This document shows, piece after piece, positions 1 through 9,769 of a DNA stretch of 64,000 nt. The notes beneath the pieces were generated by a model, which made no database searches, was not told the DNA's origin, and worked only from the letters and a program-made list of their open reading frames with translations. The stretch lies in assembly GCA_001898145.1 (NCBI GenBank), contig MKSR01000012.1, positions 434,001 to 498,000 of the forward strand, written 5' to 3'. A program made the position numbers and the translations under genes. Each line of letters starts with the position of its first letter. Position 1 is the first letter of the stretch. Source of the stretch: Dyadobacter sp. 50-39 (GTDB lineage Bacteria; Bacteroidota; Bacteroidia; Cytophagales; Spirosomataceae).

Positions 1-976
1 TGGGAACATTGACGCCTACCCCGCTGAGGAAGTCGCCTTGTTCCAGTCCTGCCTGACCTCCCGAGCCTGGTGTGAAGTATGCCGCAAGGCGCGCATCGTC
101 ACCGTTTGCCTGCAAGTAGGTTTGCAGCGTACGGCTCAAACGGAGGTTGGATGATACGTTCAACTGGCGAACGTTGTTCTCGTACAACGGGTTACTGCGG
201 TTAGGTTCGTCCACAAACTTGGTAATCGCCGCGTGATCTTCCAGGAATGGCGTATTGGCATCGAGCATGGTTTTGATAGCCGCGACAGCCTGGGCCGAGT
301 TGGCACTCGCCGTCTGACGCAGATATATTTTCAGTTTCAGCGTATTCACAAAACGTTTCCACAGATCGATCTGATTGGCCGCGCTTGTTCCTCCGAAAAT
401 GAGGTCAGAAGCAACTGCCGTCGACTTGCCATTGTTGAAATCCAATGCCAGTGCCGCATCGAGTCTGTTCACCAACTCTGCATAAACAGCCGGCCCATCG
501 TCGTATTTTGGTGCTTTGATAGATTCAACCTGCAATGCCTCGGTCAAAGGAATCTTGTCGAACCAGTCGGCCAGCATCTGGAAACCGTAGGATTGAACCG
601 CTACTGCTTGCAGTACCATGTTATTGTTGCCAGTTTCGGTGGCTTTCCGCTTCACATCTTCGAAGTCGTTCAGGCCGCCGGCATACAATTCCGTCCAGGC
701 GATGTTGTAATCGGAAGGTTGAAGGTCGTAAGAATCGATGCCGCGGTATTGATTGGCAGAGTTGGATTGCGTCCAGTGCTGCGACCACAGGCCACCGATG
801 ATCGCAAAATCTCCACCGACAATCCCCGCCACCGACGCTTGCGCTGCGGGCAGTACGAACTCGGGCGCTACGTTAGTCGGGTTGTTGGGGTCTTCGTTTA
901 CATCCAGCCAGTCGTTGCAGGAGCCTAGTGAAAGCGCAGCAAGCAGCAGGACACTATTTTTTATGATACCTTTCAT
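1..976 (-). CDS. SusD/RagB-like nutrient-binding lipoprotein (C-terminus cut by window edge)
   Basis: Reading the minus strand from the ATG at 976 gives an open frame of about 325 residues with no stop before the window edge, so the C-terminus is missing. It begins MKGIIKNSVLLLAALSLGSC, a lipoprotein signal peptide with lipobox LGSC, followed by NDWLDVNEDPNNPT, typical of SusD-like proteins of the SusD_2 type. SusD proteins are surface lipoproteins that cap a SusC transporter and bind the substrate; the body is helical and TPR-like. The gene starts 11 bp after the SusC stop at 988, so the two are one operon. The substrate cannot be told from sequence and no carbohydrate-active enzyme is adjacent. 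The family call is firm; the partner SusC is frameshifted as given. Confidence 0.92.
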   Translation of the reverse strand, partial: MKGIIKNSVLLLAALSLGSCNDWLDVNEDPNNPTNVAPEFVLPAAQASVAGIVGGDFAIIGGLWSQHWTQSNSANQYRGIDSYDLQPSDYNIAWTELYAGGLNDFEDVKRKATETGNNNMVLQAVAVQSYGFQMLADWFDKIPLTEALQVESIKAPKYDDGPAVYAELVNRLDAALALDFNNGKSTAVASDLIFGGTSAANQIDLWKRFVNTLKLKIYLRQTASANSAQAVAAIKTMLDANTPFLEDHAAITKFVDEPNRSNPLYENNVRQLNVSSNLRLSRTLQTYLQANGDDARLAAYFTPGSGGQAGLEQGDFLSGVGVNVP

Positions 977-987
977 TTGAATCCTAA

Positions 988-3900
988 TTAGAATGATAGA
1001 TTTAACTGAACACCGTACGTTGCGGTAGACGGACCTGCAGCGAATTCACCATAAAGGTTTTTCAGGCTGGTTCCAAACGTATTGGCTTCCGGGTCTACTA
1101 CGTGGTTGGCCTTAGGGGTCCACAACACGAGGTTACGACCGAAAATACCCACAGACGCACCTCTTACCGGCAGTTTTTCCAACGATTTCTTAGGTACCGA
1201 GTAGGTGAGCGACACGTTTCTCAGTTTGAAGAATGTCTTCGGCAACACATGGTTGTATTCGTTGGCTGATGTAGCACCGCCGTAATACGTAAACACATCG
1301 GCGCGGGATACCGGAACGGTGTTCGGCGCGTATGTATTATCACCTGTTTTGATCACGGAACCAGGTACTACAAACGGCTCACGGTCATTGTATTGCGTCA
1401 TGTAGGCGTTTCCGTTGAAGTAGTTCAGACGCGCGGTGTAGGAGTAAAACACGCCTCCGTTGCGATAATCGCCATTCGCACTGAATTTGAAGCCTTTGTA
1501 ATCCAGGTAAGTCGATACACCCAATGTATAGTTCGGGTTAATCGAACCTCTGTATGTTTCTTCCGAGCTCACCAATGGCAAACCGGTTGTTTCGTTTACA
1601 ATGGTATTTCCGTTCGGATCGCGCTGTACATCCGGCGAGTAGATAGCACCCAAAGGCTTGCCCACCACCGCACGCAATTTTACATTATAGCTGCTGTTAA
1701 GCAGGATGTTTCCTGATCCGCCTTCAAGACCGAGTGATTCCACTTCGTTCCAGATCTTGTTGTAGTTCACGGTCACACCCCATTCGAATTTCTCCGTGCG
1801 CACAGGAATCAGGTTCAATGCCAATTCAACGCCTTTGTTTCTCACGCTACCCAGGTTGACGGTCTGCGTTGTGGCACCTGTTGCAGGTTCCAGTGCAAGG
1901 CTAATGATCTGGTTTTTGGTGAGCTTGTTATAGTAGCTCAAATCCAGACCAACGCGTCTTCCGAAGAAGCCCAATTCAAGACCTCCTTCATACTCGGTTG
2001 AAATCTCCGGTTTCAGGTTCTGGTTACCAAGGTTGTTGGACACCTCATAGGCATTCAACCCGCCGAATGGGAAGTTGATGTTACCAAAACCACCCGCGCG
2101 AACAGAGCCCGGTACATATACTGAATATACCTGATATGGATCGGCATCGTTACCCGCTGATGCAGCCGCGAAACGCACTTTCACGAAAGGAATTTCTGCC
2201 GGCAGTTTGAACACGTCGGACAATACGGCGCTGATGCTTGCGCTTGGGTAGAAGTACGAATTCTTACCCTTCGGCAATGTACTGGTCCAGTCGTTACGGG
2301 CACCTACTGTGAGGTACAACCAGTTGTCGAAGCCGAATGTAGCCTGACCGTAGACACCCACAAGGCGACGCTTGGTGGATGTAGCGAAAGTGGTAGGCGT
2401 CACAGAGCTGTTGGAAAGGTTGTAGAACCCTGGAAGGTCGAGGTTGGTAACTTTCGCGAAGTTGGTTTGTCCGGTCCGCTCGTTCAGGTTATGTCCCAGG
2501 AATGCCTGTACATCGAAGCGAGTTCCGAAATTGTGCTTGAAGTTCAGGAGGAGGTCGCTGTTGAACTGGCGGTTTTGTCTTGCCATCTGCGAAACACCCC
2601 CGAATACGTCATTAGCAGTACTGTTTGGAGAACCATCCGTGATTTTTCCGACATTACCCCAGTCTTTCTGGAAGGCATCCGAATAGTCGCCGCCGACGCG
2701 GTATTTGATGTCCAGGTTTTTCAGGATCTGATAGCCGAACTCGATGTTACCGAATATACGGTCTTCATCATAGTTGTTGCCCTGGTTGTACAGTGTCCAG
2801 TATGGGTTCTGAGCGTATGGCGTAAAATAATTGTCCAGCGTCATGAACTTGTAATAGGGACTGTTAGGATCCAGCAATGCCTTCGAATCCACGATCGAGT
2901 GATCGCGCGGGATCTGGATGATCTCCTGCCAAACCACTTTACCACCGCCGGCATCGTCGCCCTGGCCGGTTGCAACTGCTTTCTGGTTTTTATGAACGTA
3001 GTTGATGTTGGAGTTCACAGAGAACTTATCCAGTTTCAACCCGCCGTTGAGGCTCAATGTATTACGTTTGTAAGAGTCGGCGTTGGTGGGTACCACCCCG
3101 TCGGCGGTGGCATTGGAATAGGCCACGCGATAGTTGGCGGTTTCCGTACCGCCCGACACCGCGATGCTGTTGTTCCATTCGTAACCTTTATCGAAGAAGT
3201 CTTTCAGATTGTCCTCCTGTGCCGAGAAAGGTTTCAGCATTTGTGAGTTGTCAACAACATTACCCCAAAGGCGAGTCTTGCCGTCGAGCTTAGGCCCCCA
3301 TGAACCGTTTTCGATGCGGTCGAACAAGCCGCTCCATCCCTGGCCGTAGGTGTTTTGCAGGTGCGGAACGCGCAATACCTGTGACCTTGCGAATGACGAC
3401 GAAATGTCCACCTGAGTCTTGCCTGACTTTCCTCTTTTGGTGGTGATCAGGATCGCACCGTTGGCAGCGCGGCTACCGTACAATGCGGATGCCGAAATAC
3501 CTTTCAGTACGGTAATGCTTTCAATCTCGTTCGGGTTGATATCGTTCATCTGGTTACCAAAGTCCATCGAACGGTTGAAGTCGTCGTTGCTGTTTTGCGC
3601 ATTGGTTGATGAAGTGTTGCCGCGGTTGTTCATGGGCACACCGTCGATCACGAACAGCGGCTGGTTATTACCGGTCACAGAGTTGAAACCGCGAATGTTC
3701 AGGACGGTAGACGCTCCCGGTGCTCCTGATGCGGTGTTGACGGACAGACCCGGCACGCGTGCGTTGAGTGCATCGAGCGGGCTGGTGTTGCGGGCTTCTG
3801 TGATGGATGTGTTGGAAATGGTAGCGGTACTATAACCCAGCGATTTGCGCTCACGGGAAATACCCAGTGCGGTTACGACCACCTCGCCGAGCTGCTGCGC

Positions 3901-4195
3901 GTCGGGTACCAGCGTTACGTTAATGGTCGATTTCGAACCCACCACGATGCTCTGGCTCAGGTAACCCACAAAGGAGAATACCAGCGTTCCGGATGTCGGG
4001 GGCAGAAATCGTGTACTTACCGTCGATATCGGTGGTGATACCTCTGGTGGTACCTTTTAGGGTGATGTTCACACCGGGTAGTACGCTGCCGTCGTCGGCG
4101 GTAACAACTCCCGATACTTGTTTATCCTGGGCAAATGCCTGCCAGCCAGGAATCAATAAGCACCCTAAGAATAGAAACAGTAGAGTCTTTCTCAT
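988..4195 (-). pseudogene. SusC-like TonB-dependent transporter, frameshifted near its N-terminus
   Basis: Two overlapping minus-strand frames make up one SusC protein. The first (from ATG 4195) has a signal peptide ending AFAQ and a carboxypeptidase-regulatory-like domain up to GKYTISAP, then goes out of frame. The second frame resumes with GTLVFSFVGY and runs about 1,000 residues to the stop at 988, with the plug domain (VVTALG, VIDGVP, SALYGSRAANGAI) and a beta-barrel ending in LSF. The break is at a run of five G on the plus strand (3998-4002); four G would restore P-T-S-G-T-L-V-F. This is either a real one-base insertion that inactivates the gene or a homopolymer sequencing error. The rest of the frame is clean, which argues for a very recent event or an error. 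It forms an operon with the SusD at 976. Confidence 0.85.
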
Positions 4196-4245
4196 ACAAA
4201 GGATTTAAAGTTTGTTTAAATAGGATATTAATTGCGTCAGGGTTA

Positions 4246-4276
4246 CAAAACTAATCGTTGTTTCAATCAATTACAA
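4246..4276 (-). promoter_or_regulatory. Bacteroidota-type promoter for the left susCD pair
   Basis: On the minus strand TAGTTTTG (4253-4246) matches the -7 consensus TAnnTTTG, with TTG (4276-4274) 20 bp upstream as the -33 element. It lies about 50 bp before the ATG at 4195. Assigned by motif only. Confidence 0.6.
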
Positions 4277-4899
4277 TGCCCTCCAAATCAATGTCCAGAA
4301 TATAATTTGGCATATTCCGGGTTTCATTGTCAGTTTGTTAGTACGAACGGTCAAATTGGGTTAATAAACGTATTTGTTAGAACTTCACGCTTTCTGCGTA
4401 TTAGCAATCAAAATTGCAACGCCTACTTCCTTTCCTTAGAGGATTTTCAAACAATTCAAATATTTACTAAAACATACCCATTGGGCGGGGTGTGATTTTA
4501 AGGCCTGAAAAGATCATTTCGGAGGGGTTGAAAATTTATATTAATCTACAAACAATATTAAAAAAATGCAACTATTTATCAAAAATTCATCGCTGGGCAG
4601 GTGTATTTAACCACTGCATTTTTCAACTGCTTCTTTATTTAGATTCATTCTTTTGTAATACTGCGTATACGGGTACCGTAAATCAGAAGCCCCTATTTTC
4701 ACCACCGGTGTGTTTTCGCCCGATCTATGTAAAATCCTCAAAAAAAGGCACCTGTTGTTAACAATTAGTTAAAATCAACCGCATTTTCGAAAAATTCGCA
4801 TATTTGAAAAAATTGCAAAAAATCACCACTTCTACATAGAAAATTCGCCCAATGTGGCAGTCCAACCAAAGTAAATTTTGAAGTTTCGCAATGAAAAGG

Positions 4900-4929
4900 T
4901 TGTACTGGTTAAACTAATAGTTATTTTTG
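4900..4929 (+). promoter_or_regulatory. Bacteroidota-type promoter for the right susCD pair
   Basis: TATTTTTG (4922-4929) matches the -7 consensus TAnnTTTG and TTG (4900-4902) sits 19 bp upstream. The element lies about 43 bp before the ATG at 4973. Motif-based call. Confidence 0.6.
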
Positions 4930-4972
4930 CAACAGTATGTTTACATAACAAACCTAACTTTAAACTTAATTT

Positions 4973-7900
4973 ATGAGGAAGATTTTATGCTCCTTAATGG
5001 GGTGTATGCTGCTATTTCTGACGCAGCTGCATGCCCAGGATCTCGCCGTGACCGGCAAGGTCACCGCAGACGACGGCTCGACACTTCCGGGCGTTAACAT
5101 TTCTTTGAAAGGTACTACTCGCGGTACCACCACCGACACCCAGGGCCAGTACACAATTACTTCCAGCACCGGGGCTACGCTTGTTTTCAGTTTTATTGGT
5201 TTTCAAACACAGGAGGTGATCGTTGGAAATCAGTCCGTCATCAACGTAACGCTAAAAAGTGATGTCAGCCAGCTCCAGGAAGTGGTAGTTACCGCACTCG
5301 GACAAGAGCGCAAAAGAAATGAGTTGGTTTATGCCGCCCAGCAAATCAACAATGAGCAGATCGTACAGGCGCGTAACCCGAACGTTATGAATGCGCTCGC
5401 TGGTAAAATCGCCGGTCTGGATATCAAAACCAACAACAACATGGGTGGTTCGACCAGCGCGATCATCCGGGGCTACAAATCCATTACAGGCAATAACCAG
5501 GCATTGTGGGTAATCGACGGTGTACCCGTTACCAACGCTAACAACAACTCTTCCGACCAGCAGACAGGCCGCGCCGGAACCGACTACGGTAATGCCGCTT
5601 CGGATATCAACCCGGACAACATCGCGTCCATCAACGTACTGAAAGGTGCTGCCGCGACTGCACTGTACGGCTCCCGTGCATCCAATGGTGTAATCCTCGT
5701 TACCACCAAGCAAGGCCGTAAAAACAGCTTCGACGTAACAGTGAACAGCGGTGTTACCTGGGGTAAGATCGACAAGAGCACTTACGTAAAATACCAGAAA
5801 GAATATGGCGCGGGTTACGGCGGCGATGGTGCCAAAGACCAGTTCTACCGCGGCAACCTGGGCTCGGGTGAAGGCGATATCGCCGTATTCGATGCAGATG
5901 CCTCTTTCGGTGCTAAATTTGATCCGAGCAGAATGGTGTACCAATGGGATGCACTCGACCCTTCTTCCCCGACTTTCGGCAAAATGACCCCTTGGGTTGC
6001 TGCTAAAAACGGCCCGGACGCATTCTTCGAAACAGCGGTAACCTCAAACCAGAGCGTGAGCATCCTGGGTGGCGGTGAAAACACGACATTCAAGGTTGGC
6101 TACACCCGCAGCGACGAAAAGGGTGTTCTTCCAAACAGTAAACTCGGCAAGAACCTTTTCAACTTCTCTGCTTCATTTGACCTGACCAAAAAACTGACCA
6201 TCTCTGCCAATGCGAACTACTCGCAGGTAAAAGGCGTGGGACGCTACGGAACGGGTTACGATGGTAAAAACCCTAACCAGCAGTTCAGACAATGGTTCCA
6301 GACCAACGTAGACCTTCTGGAACAAAAAGCGGCATATTTCAGAAACAGGCAGGATGTTACCTGGAACTGGGGAGATCCGACCGCGCCATTCGAAGACAAC
6401 GGCCCGATCTACTCTGAAAACCCATACTTCTCGCGTTACGAGAACTTCTCGAACGACTCGCGCGACAACTTCTTCGGTTATGCAGCGGCAGTTTACAAAA
6501 TCGCCCCGTGGATCGATTTCACCACGCGTTTTGCTTACAACGGCACCCAGGATATGCAGGAAGAACGCATTGCATTCGGCAGCTCGGATCCCGCGCAATA
6601 CAAACGCTACAACAGAGGTTTCAATGAGACTAACCTCGACGTGATCTTCAATTTCCGCAAAGCCATTACCAAAAATATCAACTTCTCCGGTTTGGCAGGT
6701 GGAAGCATGCGTCGCTCGACTGAAAACGCGATCCGCGCACAAACTAACGGCGGTATGGTCGTTCCCGGCTTGTACTCGCTTTCGAACTCGGCCAACCCGA
6801 TCGAAGCGCCTACTGAAACTTACAGAAGAATCGGTGTGGATGGTTTGTATGCGCAGGCTTCATTTGGCTACAAAGACCTCGTGAACCTCGACCTTACCGG
6901 AAGACAGGATAAGTCTACCACGCTGAGCAAGGGTAACAACACTTACTTCTACCCTGCGATCGGTGCCAACTTCAACATTTCAAACCTGGAAGGCTTGAAA
7001 AGACTGGGCTGGCTGACCATGGCGAAACTGAGCGCCAACTACGCAGAGGTAGGTAACGATGCCCCATGGGGAAGCACAGCGGATGTTTACGACAAGCCAA
7101 CCGGCCTGGGAAGCATTCCTTACTTCACCCTGAGAAATACCAAAAACAACCCGGACCTGAAACCGGAAAGAACCAAAAACTACGAGTTCGGTCTTGAATC
7201 GGCATTCCTGAATGACCGCGTAGGTTTCAACTTCACTTACTACCGTTCGCAAACACTTGACCAGATCCTGCCGGTATCTATCACGGCTGCAACCGGTTAT
7301 GCATTCCGTTATGTCAACTCGGGTGAAGTACAAAACAAGGGTATCGAGATCTCCGCTTACGTGACCCCGGTGAGGGTTCAGGACTTCTCCTGGACATTGA
7401 ATGTTAACTTCTCAAGAAACCGCAACAAGGTGATCAGCCTGTACGGTGAAGGCGCCCAAGAGGTTACCAACGTCACGATTGCTTCCTTGCAGGGTGGTGT
7501 ATCCATCAACGCTGCAAAAGGCCAGCCTTTCGGTGTCATTCGCGGTACAAACTTCGTATATCATGAAGGAACCGGCCAGAAAGTGGTTAGATCGAACGGC
7601 TTGTATGCAGCAACTTCGAGCTCGGCTGAAATCATCGGTAACCCTAACCCGGACTGGATTGCAGGTTTGAGCAACACATTGAAATACAAAACACTTTCAT
7701 TGAGCTTCCTGCTCGATATGCGTCACGGCGGCGATATCTGGTCACTTGACCAGTGGTATGGCGAAGGAACCGGTCTTTACCCGATCACTGCGGGCCTGAA
7801 CGAACTGGGCAACCCGAAACGCTCTCCTGTTTCACAAGGTGGTGGTGTGTTGTTCCCGGGTGTACAGGCAGACGGAACACCTAACACTGTCCGCGCTGCG

Positions 7901-8227
7901 AACGTAGACGGAAACGGTGCTACCGCATACGGTTACCCTGGCAACCCGCCGAGAGCGATGTACATCTACGACGCGAGCTACATCAAGCTGAGAGAAGTTG
8001 CGCTTACCTACGCACTTCCGCAGGCGATCGTAAGCAAACTCCGTGCTTTCAAAGAAATCGACATTTCATTGATCGGACGTAACCTTTGGATCATTCACAA
8101 AAACATGGAATTCCAGGATCCGGAAGAAGGTCTGGGTTCAGGCCTGCTGAATGGTGCTGGTGGTTACCAAAGCGGTGCTTACCCGGCTGTAAGAAACTAT
8201 GGTTTCAATGTTAAATTCCGTTTCTAA
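4973..8227 (+). CDS. SusC/RagA-like TonB-dependent outer-membrane transporter
   Basis: An intact 1,084-residue outer-membrane transporter. A signal peptide (about 1-21, ending LHAQD) is followed by a carboxypeptidase-regulatory-like domain (about 25-95), the SusC signature region around EVVVTALGQ, a plug domain (about 110-225, with VIDGVPVTN and TALYGSRASNGVI) and a long beta-barrel ending KFRF with the C-terminal Phe usual for BAM substrates. It would import a SusD-captured ligand across the outer membrane using TonB energy. SusD follows after 5 bp. The closest relative in the window is the frameshifted SusC on the other side of the control region, with the same domain order but different sequence. 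Substrate unknown; no PUL enzyme, sigma/anti-sigma pair or hybrid regulator is adjacent. Confidence 0.95.
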   Translation: MRKILCSLMGCMLLFLTQLHAQDLAVTGKVTADDGSTLPGVNISLKGTTRGTTTDTQGQYTITSSTGATLVFSFIGFQTQEVIVGNQSVINVTLKSDVSQLQEVVVTALGQERKRNELVYAAQQINNEQIVQARNPNVMNALAGKIAGLDIKTNNNMGGSTSAIIRGYKSITGNNQALWVIDGVPVTNANNNSSDQQTGRAGTDYGNAASDINPDNIASINVLKGAAATALYGSRASNGVILVTTKQGRKNSFDVTVNSGVTWGKIDKSTYVKYQKEYGAGYGGDGAKDQFYRGNLGSGEGDIAVFDADASFGAKFDPSRMVYQWDALDPSSPTFGKMTPWVAAKNGPDAFFETAVTSNQSVSILGGGENTTFKVGYTRSDEKGVLPNSKLGKNLFNFSASFDLTKKLTISANANYSQVKGVGRYGTGYDGKNPNQQFRQWFQTNVDLLEQKAAYFRNRQDVTWNWGDPTAPFEDNGPIYSENPYFSRYENFSNDSRDNFFGYAAAVYKIAPWIDFTTRFAYNGTQDMQEERIAFGSSDPAQYKRYNRGFNETNLDVIFNFRKAITKNINFSGLAGGSMRRSTENAIRAQTNGGMVVPGLYSLSNSANPIEAPTETYRRIGVDGLYAQASFGYKDLVNLDLTGRQDKSTTLSKGNNTYFYPAIGANFNISNLEGLKRLGWLTMAKLSANYAEVGNDAPWGSTADVYDKPTGLGSIPYFTLRNTKNNPDLKPERTKNYEFGLESAFLNDRVGFNFTYYRSQTLDQILPVSITAATGYAFRYVNSGEVQNKGIEISAYVTPVRVQDFSWTLNVNFSRNRNKVISLYGEGAQEVTNVTIASLQGGVSINAAKGQPFGVIRGTNFVYHEGTGQKVVRSNGLYAATSSSAEIIGNPNPDWIAGLSNTLKYKTLSLSFLLDMRHGGDIWSLDQWYGEGTGLYPITAGLNELGNPKRSPVSQGGGVLFPGVQADGTPNTVRAANVDGNGATAYGYPGNPPRAMYIYDASYIKLREVALTYALPQAIVSKLRAFKEIDISLIGRNLWIIHKNMEFQDPEEGLGSGLLNGAGGYQSGAYPAVRNYGFNVKFRF

Positions 8228-8232
8228 GCAAT

Positions 8233-9669
8233 ATGAAAAAATTACTCATTCTGTTCCTCCCGTTCCTGTTGCTGACGGCCTGCGTCGACAGCCTGGACGA
8301 TTATAATGTGGATACCAAACGCCCGTCGGCGGTACCACCAGTTACCCTGTTTTCCAATGCATTGAAAGGCCTGGCCGATACGCTCACCTCGCCTAACGTG
8401 AATGTGAACAACTACCGCTTGTATACCCAGCAGTGGACTACCACCACTTACCTGGATGAGCCGCGCTACAATGTTACAGCCCGTATCATTCCGGAATCGT
8501 TCTGGCGTGGATTGTACAAAGGCGTAATCTCCGATTTGAACGAATCGAGAAGATTGATCAACGCGGACGCATTGCTGTCGCAGGCGACCAAAGACGTACA
8601 GCTTGCTCAAATCGAAGTGGTGGAAGTGATGACCTGGGCTGCATTGGTAAATACTTTCGGTAATATCCCTTACTCGGAAGCGATGAACCCTGAAAACCCG
8701 CTTCCTAAATACGATGATGCCAAAACGGTTTATGACGCAATCCTTACCCGTCTGGACGCTGCGCTTCCTAAACTCGAAGAGAAAGGAACCCCATTCGCCG
8801 GCGGCGACCTGCTTTACAAGGGCAATATCGCCCAGTGGGTGAAATTCGGAAACTCGCTCAAACTGAAACTGGCGATGATCATCGCTGACAGCGATACCGA
8901 AAAAGCGAAGAAAATGGTAACGGAAGCAGCTCCGAAAGTGTTCACCAGCAATGCGGATAAAGCGGCTTTCCCTTATATTTCTACACCGCCGAACTATAAC
9001 CCGGTAGCACAAAACCTGAACTCGCTTTACACCAGCCGTCAGGATTTCATTCCGTCAGCAACGATCGTTAACCCGATGAACGAGCTGAACGACCCGAGAA
9101 GACCTTTCTTCTTCACAACCATCGGCGGCAAATACGTAGGCGGCCAGTACGGCTTCCTGAATACCTACTCGGCATTCTCGCACATCAGCGACAAGGTCAT
9201 CGATCCCGCTTTCGAAGGCTTGCTGCTTGATTATTCGGAAGTAGAGTTCCTGCTGGCGGAAGCTGTGGAAAGAGGTTTCATCACCGGATCGGCAGCAGAC
9301 CACTACAACAAGGCTGTAACCGCATCCATTATCTACTGGGGCGGAACAGCGGCAGAAGCAACTGCCTACCTGGCTCAGCCGAAAGTGGCTTACGCGACTG
9401 CGGAAGGAAACTGGAAACAAAAAATCGGGTTCCAGAAATGGATCGCCCTATACAACAGAGGCTGGGAATCATGGGTTGAATGGAGAAGACTTGACTTCCC
9501 TAAACTTTCACCTCCATCAGGCGGTAACGTACCGGCTGGTCTGGCGATCCCTGTTCGGATGATCTACCCGATCATCGAGCAAACGCTGAACGGTGCTAAC
9601 CGCGAAGCTGCGGCAGGCGCGATCGGCGGTGACCTCGCTACGACTAAATTGTGGTGGGATAAATTCTGA
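8233..9669 (+). CDS. SusD/RagB-like nutrient-binding lipoprotein
   Basis: A 478-residue lipoprotein: MKKLLILFLPFLLLTAC is a signal peptide with lipobox LTAC, and the mature part starts VDSLDDYNVDTKRPS, the usual N-terminus of SusD_2-type proteins. The rest fits the helical TPR-like SusD fold (for example EVVEVMTWAALVNTFGNIPYSEA and the ending KLWWDKF). It should sit on the cell surface as the lid of the SusC encoded 5 bp upstream. An intrinsic terminator about 20 bp after the stop closes the operon. The ligand cannot be inferred. Confidence 0.94.
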   Translation: MKKLLILFLPFLLLTACVDSLDDYNVDTKRPSAVPPVTLFSNALKGLADTLTSPNVNVNNYRLYTQQWTTTTYLDEPRYNVTARIIPESFWRGLYKGVISDLNESRRLINADALLSQATKDVQLAQIEVVEVMTWAALVNTFGNIPYSEAMNPENPLPKYDDAKTVYDAILTRLDAALPKLEEKGTPFAGGDLLYKGNIAQWVKFGNSLKLKLAMIIADSDTEKAKKMVTEAAPKVFTSNADKAAFPYISTPPNYNPVAQNLNSLYTSRQDFIPSATIVNPMNELNDPRRPFFFTTIGGKYVGGQYGFLNTYSAFSHISDKVIDPAFEGLLLDYSEVEFLLAEAVERGFITGSAADHYNKAVTASIIYWGGTAAEATAYLAQPKVAYATAEGNWKQKIGFQKWIALYNRGWESWVEWRRLDFPKLSPPSGGNVPAGLAIPVRMIYPIIEQTLNGANREAAAGAIGGDLATTKLWWDKF

Positions 9670-9690
9670 TATCCAGCTAAAAATCATGCA

Positions 9691-9723
9691 GAAAGGCGGG
9701 CTTCGGCTCGCCTTTCTTTTTTG
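9691..9723 (+). terminator. Intrinsic terminator after susCD
   Basis: GAAAGGCG...CGCCTTTC with a short TTCG-centred loop (9691-9716) runs directly into a T tract (9717-9722), 21 bp after the SusD stop. Confidence 0.9.
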
Positions 9724-9746
9724 TCTTTTGATTTTCTTTAACTTTG
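9721..9746 (+). promoter_or_regulatory. Possible promoter of alaA
   Basis: TAACTTTG (9739-9746) matches TAnnTTTG and lies 23 bp before the ATG at 9770. The only TTG at about the right place (9721-9723) gives a spacer of 15 bp, shorter than usual. A promoter is expected here because a terminator lies just upstream. Confidence 0.4.
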
Positions 9747-9769
9747 AGGGTTATCCAACTCTTGAAAAA

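Larger units (their letters stand above)
4196..4972. other. AT-rich divergent control region between two susC genes
   Basis: This 777-bp gap lies between divergent susC genes. It is clearly more AT-rich than its neighbours and contains only short frames with no recognisable protein character (for example 4232-4495 and 4492-4761). I see a promoter for each side near its gene but no strong inverted repeat or riboswitch-like fold. The length leaves room for regulator binding sites or an unannotated small RNA, for which I have no direct evidence. Confidence 0.6.

Noticed and set aside
4232-4761. Two open frames in the gap between the susC genes
   Set aside because: AT-rich, no recognisable motifs, and composition unlike a protein; chance frames are expected in such sequence.
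9593-9769. N-terminal extension of the aminotransferase frame
   Set aside because: It overlaps the SusD end and passes through an intrinsic terminator; homology to AlaA begins at the ATG at 9770.
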